Assembly (NCBI RefSeq): GCF_000212735.1
Contig: NC_015510.1
Location: 1,054,001 to 1,118,000, forward strand
DNA from: Haliscomenobacter hydrossis DSM 1100
Lineage (GTDB): Bacteria > Bacteroidota > Bacteroidia > Chitinophagales > Saprospiraceae
DNA length: 64,000 nucleotides
Reading direction: 5' to 3'
This document shows, in pieces, positions 52,656-59,692 of the stretch. The notes below the pieces were generated by a model. The model was not told the DNA's origin. It did not search any database and saw only the letters and a list, made by a program, of their open reading frames with translations. Numbering within the stretch: position 1 is the first letter of the stretch; the number at the start of each line of letters is the position of its first letter. The position numbers and the translations under genes were made by a program.

Positions 52656-53027
52656 AAAATAAAAAGGTTACTACAAGTTGATGAAGCATACCATATAGAC
52701 AGCATAAAAGATAAAAAAATACTCGAAATATATCAAAAACTAAAATCCCAAATACTTATGTTGAAAGGATTACAAGCGAAGTATAACAAACATTACATTT
52801 CTTTTGTCAGGGATAGAAATGTCGTTGATGTTAAGATTCAGCAAAAATCAATAAAAATTTGGATTAATCTGAATATAGGTGAATTGAATGACCCCAAAGG
52901 ATTATCTAAAGATGTCTCAAAAATTGGGCATTTAGGAAATGGTGATTACGAAATCACCATAACAAGTTTAAATCAAATTGATGATATAATGGACTTAATT
53001 CATCAGTCTTACGACTTTAAACCATAA
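52656..53027 (+). pseudogene. DUF5655-domain fragment
   Basis: The frame from 52656 encodes LLQVDEAYHIDSIKDKKILE and continues into a standard ATG at 52758. WINLNIGELNDPKGLSKDVS then KIGHLGNGDYEITITSLNQI is the DUF5655 signature ('predicted transport protein'), and only the upstream part or start is missing. There is no ATG, GTG or TTG between the stop at 52653 and 52758, so the gene has probably lost its 5' end. It follows the HEPN-type gene's end by a few bases, so it may once have belonged to the same system. Confidence 0.75.
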
Positions 53028-53120
53028 ATCGCAGAGCATTATAGCTACGTCAAGCCTCCATCGTCAGCCTGCTCAGCACTCACGTTCACTGAAATTTAAA
53101 ACACCAATAATAAACACAAC

Positions 53121-53495
53121 ATGAACCACAAAATTTATTTGTCTCTCACCGACAATGACATTGAAGTGCTCAAAACGCTTTTATCTACAAGTCAGTCTGA
53201 AAATTTAAACTTGTTGCTCAAGCTTTTTATTGACAAGGAGGATAAAGATGAGTACATTAGGCACAAAGTATATTTATCTTTGTCAGACCTCAGTGGTTTT
53301 GAACCTGACGATTTCAACGATAATAGTGACCTAAATTTGGATCTTGGATTAAAGCAATATCATAAAAAATCTCTGAAAAACTACTTTCAAAGAATTGTAA
53401 AAGACCTGAAATCGGTTAAAATAATTACAGTAAAGGAGTGCGAAGCCCTAAATGATGTCAATGATTGTTTAAAATTAGTCAAATCAAAAATATGA
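53121..53495 (+). CDS. Small protein of unknown function
   Basis: 124 residues, AT-rich codons, no signal peptide. The C-terminal half contains FEPDDFNDNSDLNLDLGL followed by a helix (VKECEALNDVNDCLKLVKSK), a layout reminiscent of acyl-carrier-like folds but without the serine attachment site; this is a weak resemblance only. Its stop overlaps the next gene's start (ATGA at 53492-53495), so the two are translated together. Confidence 0.65.
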   Translation: MNHKIYLSLTDNDIEVLKTLLSTSQSENLNLLLKLFIDKEDKDEYIRHKVYLSLSDLSGFEPDDFNDNSDLNLDLGLKQYHKKSLKNYFQRIVKDLKSVKIITVKECEALNDVNDCLKLVKSKI

Positions 53496-54376
53496 AAACT
53501 ACAATCTCTATATTTTTTTTTACAGCTTTTACTGTATCTACTTTTTGCCAAAGTAAATTTATTGACAAATTCACCTTGAGGCAATCATTTCAAAGTAAAA
53601 ATGATAAAGCAGAACCAGCAGTTTTTACTTTTACAAAGCCAAAAGACAAAGATGAGTCTTGGTTACTTAATGCTGCAATTGGCTATAACCTACTAAGCAG
53701 TAAGAAGTCTGTTTTGACTTTAGATCCGTACTTTGAATATTATAAAAACACTTTAATAGACAAGATACAAGACAATTGGCAAGCTGGCATTTCTTCCGAA
53801 TGGCAAAGTAGTGATTTGAGCCAAAAAAAATGGTCTCCAATTTTTATTGCAGCGATGAAATATAACGAAGATAAAATAAAGAAAAACACCTCTTTTCAAG
53901 GCAATGTTTATTTTACTCCTCTTTTTAAAGGCAAAGCAAAAGATCCTAAATATTTTTGGATACCTAATAACACATCTGATTTCGGAAAGATATTTCAATT
54001 TTCTTATTCTCCTTATTTTGGATTTGAGAATGAAAATCGACTTAAAACCGAAAGAGACTCGTCATTAGGTAACATATACAGGGCTGTATTTCGTGTAACA
54101 TCAACAATAACATTTTTCCCAAAAAGTGAAAAATTTAAAGGGAAATTTGAATTTAATATTGATTGGCAGTACAGAAATAATTTTAGTGTGAGTGTGAAAG
54201 ACTTGTCTCAAAAAGAGCACATATTTCTAACAACAAGCCTCAATTACACATTCTTTAGTACAGAAGATGGAAAGAAAGCCGCAAAGATTGGATTCGACTT
54301 CACCAACGGAGAAAACCCAGCAAAAAACTTTGAGAAACAATCATTTTATGCAGCAAGCCTTAAAATAAAACTATAA
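53492..54376 (+). CDS. Putative outer-membrane beta-barrel protein
   Basis: 294 residues from the ATG at 53492, which overlaps the previous stop codon. The signal peptide MKTTISIFFFTAFTVSTFCQ is clear. The rest alternates strands such as SVLTLDPYFEYYKN, FQFSYSPYFGFENEN, FEFNIDWQYRNNFSV and ends ASLKIKL, typical of Bacteroidota barrels. No function can be assigned. The coupling with a small cytosolic protein is unusual. Confidence 0.72.
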   Translation: MKTTISIFFFTAFTVSTFCQSKFIDKFTLRQSFQSKNDKAEPAVFTFTKPKDKDESWLLNAAIGYNLLSSKKSVLTLDPYFEYYKNTLIDKIQDNWQAGISSEWQSSDLSQKKWSPIFIAAMKYNEDKIKKNTSFQGNVYFTPLFKGKAKDPKYFWIPNNTSDFGKIFQFSYSPYFGFENENRLKTERDSSLGNIYRAVFRVTSTITFFPKSEKFKGKFEFNIDWQYRNNFSVSVKDLSQKEHIFLTTSLNYTFFSTEDGKKAAKIGFDFTNGENPAKNFEKQSFYAASLKIKL

Positions 54377-54529
54377 TCAAACACAACACGAACAAAGGCT
54401 TCCCTGCCAACCGTTCACTAACGCTTAGGAATGACAAGGATACCCACGCTCGCGGCAATGAAAAACAAGAAACAAACATAAACCCATAAAATACCCAACC
54501 AATTTTTTCACTCTTTTAAAATTTCAAAA

Positions 54530-55015
54530 ATGAAAACTCTACCCATCGCCCTTGTAATTTCGGCTTTATGTTTTTTGGCATTTGTCCCAAACGAGTCTCA
54601 TCAAACCAAAAGCCAACCCTCCGAAACGTTTGCATCGCCAATTGACGGTGCTTGGGAAATATATTCCACTGAGTCGGGCGGCAAAACGACCACCCATAAA
54701 AAACCAAATCAAATAAAAGTCTATGCGGATGGTCATTTTTGCATGATGGCTTAAACGGCAGAAGGTAAATTTGACTATTCAGCAGCAGGAACGTACAAAT
54801 TGGACGGTAAGCATTACAAAGAAACCTGCACTTATCACAGCAATTGGCCAGAAGGCATCGGTTCCAGCCTTTGGTTTGATTGGTCGAAATCGGCCAATGG
54901 TGACACCCTTTATTTTTCGGGCTTCAAAAAAGTAATCATGGCGGATGGCAAAGACGTAACAAAAGATTGGGGTGGTGACAGTTTTACCGAGAAAAAGGTG
55001 CGGGTTAAACCTTAA
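54530..55015 (+). pseudogene. Secreted lipocalin-like protein, interrupted by an in-frame stop
   Basis: The frame is continuous from MKTLPIALVISALCFLAFVP (signal peptide) through IDGAWEIYSTESGGKTT to the TAA at 54752-54754, then resumes in the same frame as EGKFDYSAAGTYKLDGKHY and ends at 55015. One base substitution would restore about 160 residues. The fold is lipocalin-like (YKLDGKHYKE, WGGDSFTEKKVRV). It could be an authentic nonsense mutation or a sequencing error. Confidence 0.8.
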
Positions 55016-55334
55016 TCCCGACACACGACATCGCGTACATAATTAATTGGTATAGTCGGGCGGGATGAAAGTAGCCCGGCTTGCCAGTTGAACTGGCGTC
55101 AGATATAGGATCAAGAGAGAACAATGTACCCCGCTAGTGAAAGTCTCCAATACCCAATAACTGTTGGTTCAATGCCTCTGACCTGCACCCATTATTTCCG
55201 CATCTCTGACGCATGAGTATGCACATTGTAAAGATTAAGGCTTGATCAAATACCTCAACCTTACAGTCATATCCATTCGAAAAAAGTTGAAAAACAGTAA
55301 TTTTTGCAGTATTTTTGTGTCAAAATCGTCCTAC
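55016..55334. other. Gap without a recognised gene
   Basis: A 319-bp stretch with a small GC-rich hairpin region (GCCAGTTGAACTGGC near 55085-55100) and otherwise mixed sequence. The palindromes found in other gaps are absent. No convincing promoter or gene is visible. Confidence 0.5.
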
Positions 55335-56198
55335 ATGGCAAAAAAGCTGGTTCGATTCGATTGGGCGATGAAACGGCTGCTCCGCAACAAAGCCAATTTC
55401 GACATCTTGGAAGGCTTCCTTTCCGAGTTGCTCCACGAGGATTTCAAAATAAAGCAAATCCTTGAAAGCGAAGGAAATAAAGAAACCGAGGACGACAAGT
55501 TCAACCGGGTAGACATTCTCGTGGAAAATAAAAAGGGCGAGTTGGTCATCGTCGAAATCCAGAACACCCGAGAGGCGGACTACTTCCAGCGGATGCTTTA
55601 CGGCACGGCCAAGGTCATCGTGGAGCATATCGCCGAAGGACAGCCGTATTCCAAAGTCAAAAAGGTTTACTCCATAAACATCGTATATTTTGACCTTGGT
55701 CAAGGAGATGACTATGTGTATCACGGCACCACCACGTTCATAGGCATCCATAGTAACCACGAACTGGAACTTTCTGAAAAGCAGAAAGAACTTTTTAAAA
55801 AGACATCGGTATCTGACTTGTACCCAGAGTATTATGTGATAAAAACCAATCGGTTCAACGAAATCGCAAAGGATACTTTGGACGAGTGGATATACTTCCT
55901 GAAAACGGCAGAAATCAAAGACGAGTTCACGGCAAAAGGGTTGAAAGCCGCCAGCCAAAAACTCGACATTTTGAAATTAGACCCTGCCGACCGTAAAGAA
56001 TACGACCGATATATGGAGAGGCAGCGAAGTGACGCGAGTTTTGTAGAGACCGTGAAATTAGAAATATCAAGCGCAATACGCGAAGTGGCTGAAAATGCAC
56101 TGATTGAAGGAGCATCCGTCGAATTTGTTACTAAAATCACAGGATTGACTGTTGAAGATGTTAAAAGTATCGCTGAAAGGCTTGGCCAGAATAAATAA
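55335..56198 (+). CDS. Rpn-type PD-(D/E)XK nuclease family protein
   Basis: 287 residues from the ATG at 55335 (MAKKLVRFDWAMKRLLRNKA). FNRVDILVENKKGELVIVEI with QN is the nuclease core: D in VDI and E-x-Q in VEIQNT. Such 'PD-(D/E)XK nuclease family transposase' / Rpn proteins promote recombination and include toxin and defence genes. The C-terminal half is helical with a short repeat-like tail (TKITGLTVEDVKSIAERLGQ). It lies at the right side of the AT-rich island. Confidence 0.88.
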   Translation: MAKKLVRFDWAMKRLLRNKANFDILEGFLSELLHEDFKIKQILESEGNKETEDDKFNRVDILVENKKGELVIVEIQNTREADYFQRMLYGTAKVIVEHIAEGQPYSKVKKVYSINIVYFDLGQGDDYVYHGTTTFIGIHSNHELELSEKQKELFKKTSVSDLYPEYYVIKTNRFNEIAKDTLDEWIYFLKTAEIKDEFTAKGLKAASQKLDILKLDPADRKEYDRYMERQRSDASFVETVKLEISSAIREVAENALIEGASVEFVTKITGLTVEDVKSIAERLGQNK

Positions 56199-56291
56199 AT
56201 CGCCCAACTATGGCTCAAATCTTCGCTCATCTCAAAGCAAAAATCCACACCAAAACCAGACAAAACAGGTGTACTTTGTAATAAAAATCAA

Positions 56292-56864
56292 ATGGCAAAT
56301 TTGCGACCAGGTATGGAAATAGCGATTGACGACTTAAGGCAGCGACTTGAAAATGCTGGAATTTCTACAACTGATTGGGGAAAAGGCACAGCGAAGACCC
56401 TGCTTCATTTAGTGAAAGAAATGGAAGATGGGGAAACATTTTTGGAAAAAAGTGCAGATGGTCAACTACTGAGGTATGTTGTAGTTGCTGCCGCTGACAT
56501 CTATTACGATGCCCCCAGTGGCGAACGTTACAGATTGAAAGAAGACAGACAGGTTTTTAAAGATGGTAGAGAAAGAAAGCGAAATTTAGGTCGGGCTGTT
56601 TCAGAAAAAATTAAACTTGCTGAAATTCCTGCGGAAGCCATGATTCGTGGCATACGGGAGGAACTGGGTATTGCAGGGGCAATAAACTGGGTTGAAGAAG
56701 GAGCTACGGAAGAAACTGTTGATTCTCCGAGCTATCCCGGCTTGACTTCACGCTATGTAAGTCATAAGTTCCGAGTACAACTCAATGATGAACAGTTTAA
56801 ACCAGAGGGTTATATGGAATCGCAGGCGAATATGACTACCTATTTTCTATGGGAAAAATTGTAG
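56292..56864 (+). CDS. Nudix-like domain protein
   Basis: 190 residues. AEAMIRGIREELGIAGAINW carries most of the Nudix box (the final REELGI matches, with Gly-Ile in place of the usual residues just before), and an upstream strand KEDRQVFKDGRERKRNLGRAV is where a Nudix fold would start. A small cap (IYYDAPSGERYRL) precedes it. The protein lacks a perfect Nudix consensus, so hydrolase activity is uncertain. It follows the Rpn-type gene on the same strand with a 93-bp gap. Confidence 0.6.
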   Translation: MANLRPGMEIAIDDLRQRLENAGISTTDWGKGTAKTLLHLVKEMEDGETFLEKSADGQLLRYVVVAAADIYYDAPSGERYRLKEDRQVFKDGRERKRNLGRAVSEKIKLAEIPAEAMIRGIREELGIAGAINWVEEGATEETVDSPSYPGLTSRYVSHKFRVQLNDEQFKPEGYMESQANMTTYFLWEKL

Positions 56865-56997
56865 CGATATAATAACGCCCTATCTTTATTTCAAAGCGAG
56901 TGACACGTTCAAACCAACCATGACCCTCTCCGAGGCCAGCACCTTAATCAACAATAGACTTGAGGCGAGTATCAAGCAATTGATAATTTTCTTTTTT

Positions 56998-57135
56998 TGA
57001 GTGCCGAGTTCCGAATACATGAAAACATGAGTTTTGAAGTGAGCTACCGCAGCAGCTTAGACAAAGGTAGTGTCTAAGTCGCTGCGGTAGCTCCCTTCAA
57101 AACTCAAAACTCATGTACTCGGAACTCGTAACTCG
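56998..57135. repeat. Nested palindrome with GAGCTACCGCAGC core
   Basis: GAGTTCCGAATACATG, ATGAGTTTTGAAG, GAGCTACCGCAGC and TAGACA on the left pair with TGTCTA, GCTGCGGTAGCTC, TTCAAAACTC and TCATGTACTCGGAACTC on the right. The flanking genes converge. The GCTACCGC motif recurs at 1047-1229 and 5304-5435. Confidence 0.92.
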
Positions 57136-57212
57136 AAAGAGCCTTATGCCAAAATCAATAGGCATTACTTCAATTGCCTGATAATCAAATCGCCTGAAGT
57201 CTAATGGACCCC

Positions 57213-58472
57213 TCAACTCAAATCCAAGTCCCTCAACTTCGGAGCCTTCCACCAGGTTACTCCCACCACCAGCATCGTCATACTCCCGCCAAAAATGACT
57301 GAAGGAACGATTCCCAGCAGTTTGGCCGCCAGACCCGACTCAAAGGCCCCCAATTCGTTCGAAGAGCCTACGAACAGGGAGTTCACCGCCGATACCCTCC
57401 CCCGCATTTCATTGGGCGTGAACAACTGCACAATCGTGCTGCGAATCACCATACTGATGTTGTCAAAAAAGCCAGTACCGGCCAACATCAACAAGGAAAA
57501 CCAAAAGCTCCTGGACACCGCAAACAAGATGGTACAGATTCCATATCCCGCCACGGCAACCAGCAACCAGCGCCCGGCGTTTTCACGAGGCGGTCGATAA
57601 GCCAAGACCCAGGCCATGATGAATGCACCCACCGCCGGAGCAGCACGCAAGGCACCAAAACCTTCTGGCCCAACGTCGAGCACGTCTTTGGCAAAAGCCG
57701 GCAACAAGGCTACTGCGCCGCCGAATAGTACGGCAAACATATCGAGCGCCAGGCTACTCAGCACGACCTGGTTGTTGAATACAAACCTTAAACCCGTGCG
57801 CACACTGGCCAGGAAACCCTCCCGGGGCAAGGTAGGTTCACCCTCTGCTTTGGCCACATGTTTGCTGGCAATACGCAAAATAAACCACAAACCCATGCTG
57901 GCCAGTACCGCCGTAAAAGCATAACTGGGCCAGGCATTTTTGCTAAAAGCACACAACAAACCACCTACCGCAGGGCCACCAATGGAGGAAAGATGCCAAG
58001 TCATGGTATTCCAGGTCGCCGCATTGGTGTACAGTTGTGGGGGGATGAGTTGGGCGGCAAAAGCGGTTTGGGCGGGGCTCAAAAAACCTCGAATCAATCC
58101 CGTAAGTCCAATTATGATAAAAATAGGTAAAGCCCCATACCATTCAAACACCTGGGGATAACGATGGGTGAGCAAATATAGGCCCGCTGCACAAATGGCG
58201 TACAAGACCACACAGGTAAACATGATCGTACGTCGATCAAAGATATCGGCCACATAACCTCCAATCAGGGTGACGACCAAAAAAGGCAAAAACTCGGCCA
58301 AACCAATCAGTCCCAGCGAAAAGGGGTCTTGCGTAATTTCGTATACTTGCCAGCCTACCGTAGTCCCCAGGATGTTGATCCCAAAGGTGATCAGGGCACG
58401 TGCCAGGAGGTAGTTCCGAAAATCGGGAATTTTGAGTACGTCGTATGCGCTGTCTTGTTTGGTTTGCGCCAT
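57213..58472 (-). CDS. MFS transporter (MFS_3, enterobactin-exporter-like)
   Basis: About 419 residues from the ATG at 58472 (MAQTKQDSAYDVLKIPDFRN); the longer frame runs into a repeat and is rejected. About twelve membrane helices. GGYVADIFDRRTIMF near residue 60 is the conserved loop 2-3 motif of the MFS_3 group, and the pattern of RGFLSPAQTAFAAQLIPPQ near 125 matches relatives that export siderophores or drugs. Substrate unknown. Single gene. Confidence 0.9.
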   Translation of the reverse strand: MAQTKQDSAYDVLKIPDFRNYLLARALITFGINILGTTVGWQVYEITQDPFSLGLIGLAEFLPFLVVTLIGGYVADIFDRRTIMFTCVVLYAICAAGLYLLTHRYPQVFEWYGALPIFIIIGLTGLIRGFLSPAQTAFAAQLIPPQLYTNAATWNTMTWHLSSIGGPAVGGLLCAFSKNAWPSYAFTAVLASMGLWFILRIASKHVAKAEGEPTLPREGFLASVRTGLRFVFNNQVVLSSLALDMFAVLFGGAVALLPAFAKDVLDVGPEGFGALRAAPAVGAFIMAWVLAYRPPRENAGRWLLVAVAGYGICTILFAVSRSFWFSLLMLAGTGFFDNISMVIRSTIVQLFTPNEMRGRVSAVNSLFVGSSNELGAFESGLAAKLLGIVPSVIFGGSMTMLVVGVTWWKAPKLRDLDLS

Positions 58473-58504
58473 GAGGGTCTGGATTGTGGTGTCAAAGGTA
58501 AAAA

Positions 58505-58596
58505 CATAGGCAACAAATGCCAAGACAATGTTCTGGCGGGCAACCACGATGTTCTGGTGGGCAACCACGTAGGGTTGCCCCTACGCCACACCCAAA
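58505..58596. repeat. GGGCAACCACG repeats with hairpin
   Basis: Two head-to-tail units (ATGTTCTGGCGGGCAACCAC and ATGTTCTGGTGGGCAACCAC) are followed by GTAGGGTTGCCCCTAC, whose GGGTTGCCC pairs with the preceding GGGCAACC. Read on the minus strand this is the GTAGGGGCAACCCTACGTGG-type dispersed repeat. It lies between the MFS start and the DUF4249 stop. Confidence 0.8.
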
Positions 58597-58598
58597 CT

Positions 58599-59684
58599 CT
58601 ATTTCGTCCAGTACTTGGGTTTGATTTTTGTCCGGAACAAACTCTCCCGACAAGGTTCGCAAGCTAAAGGATTGGCATTCTGTGGAATGGGGTCACAAGA
58701 AGCCACAGCAGGTTTGGTTGTTGACTGCGTCCGGTTGATGAAAAAGCCATTTTCATGCACATCCGACACTTCAAAAAAACCATAGACCGGCTCTTCAGGG
58801 TCACTGATACACTTCACATTGCCCCGTACTGCCGCAGGTGCATTATCAAAAAGGCTACCATTACTGGCCGAAAGTTGATCCACCGTACGCCAGTAGTCAA
58901 AGGCGGACTGAGAAATCGACCGCTGCTGGATTTCGATGTAATAATCCTTAGGGCAATAAGGAATGTTCACAATGGGGTGGCGGGTAAGGTTTTTCCCATT
59001 GATGAGTGCATCCGACATGACGTTGGTACAATTGATAAAACAACGCTCGATGTCCCAGCAAGGCAATTCACAACAAGTGAGTCCAACCAAGGTACGAGTG
59101 CGGCTCCCATACGGAAGGCCATCGTAGGCAGAGCAAAAGGACAAGGGTTCAAAGTGCAACCAAGACCAGCGGTAATAATCGCCCTTACTCGCGGGATCTT
59201 CGACATCCAGCAAGACCGAAAAACTGGTCAGTGCTGGTCCCAACAAGGGGTCATCAGTGATCACTTCTTCGGTGTATAATTTTTTGATGGGGGGTACGTC
59301 CCTGACCGTTTCAGGCAAAGATTCGTATTTCCGATTATCAGTAGTCAATATGTGCAATACATAAGTTTTACCCACTTCCCCTACATAATCGCGATTTACG
59401 GGTTGATACCAGCCAAGGTTGTTGACAATTTCAGAAAATTCCTGCCGTTGTCCCTGGTTGTCAACGACCCATACCTGCGCTTTGCTAATGGGCCGGTTGT
59501 AGGCTTTGTTTGTAAATGGAGACGCTCTGAGTATACGAACCTCTTGTAATCCAGGTAGCGTAGTCAGGCTGGCCGAAATCACAATACCCTCAACCTCTTC
59601 AGGCACATCAGCCGTAAAAGGGCTGATACAAGTGCACAAGCCAAGGCCTAAAACAATGACCAAAAAAAGTGAATACCATTTCAT
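58599..59684 (-). CDS. DUF4249 outer-membrane lipoprotein
   Basis: 361 residues. A lipoprotein signal (LFLVIVLGLGLCTC) and the following DUF4249 features (EGIVISASLTTLPGLQEVRI, RPISKAQVWVVDNQG, GWYQPVNRDYVGEVGKTYVL) place it in the DUF4249 family, which regularly accompanies TonB-dependent receptors in Bacteroidota. Many cysteines in the mature part (CCELPCWDIERCFINC) suggest disulfides. It begins 8 bp after the receptor's stop codon, so the two form an operon and probably one uptake complex. Confidence 0.9.
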   Translation of the reverse strand: MKWYSLFLVIVLGLGLCTCISPFTADVPEEVEGIVISASLTTLPGLQEVRILRASPFTNKAYNRPISKAQVWVVDNQGQRQEFSEIVNNLGWYQPVNRDYVGEVGKTYVLHILTTDNRKYESLPETVRDVPPIKKLYTEEVITDDPLLGPALTSFSVLLDVEDPASKGDYYRWSWLHFEPLSFCSAYDGLPYGSRTRTLVGLTCCELPCWDIERCFINCTNVMSDALINGKNLTRHPIVNIPYCPKDYYIEIQQRSISQSAFDYWRTVDQLSASNGSLFDNAPAAVRGNVKCISDPEEPVYGFFEVSDVHENGFFINRTQSTTKPAVASCDPIPQNANPLACEPCRESLFRTKIKPKYWTK

Positions 59685-59692
59685 AACCCAGA

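Larger units (their letters stand above)
48049..52662 (+). pseudogene. Two-HEPN-motif protein gene split by ISKra4 and IS5 insertions
   Basis: Three exon-like parts (48049-48731, 50097-50580 and 52642-52662) become one frame of 396 codons (395 residues) when the two IS elements and one copy of each target duplication are removed. Joins read ...SIVECEGDYLNKIWKK and ...KYSAELEDYTEK-stop. The N-terminal 220 residues are of unknown type. KLYDLRNSIAHNKS and TNIRNIIVHGTN each contain RX4H, the RNase motif of HEPN domains, which are widespread in toxins and antiphage systems. The gene is AT-rich compared with the backbone. Its original role as a defence RNase is inference. Confidence 0.85.

Noticed and set aside
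54377-54529. Possible integron attC-like spacer between small genes (CTAACGC near 54418)
   Set aside because: No matching pair of core sites or imperfect hairpin was found, other gaps in the island lack it, and no integrase gene is present in the window.
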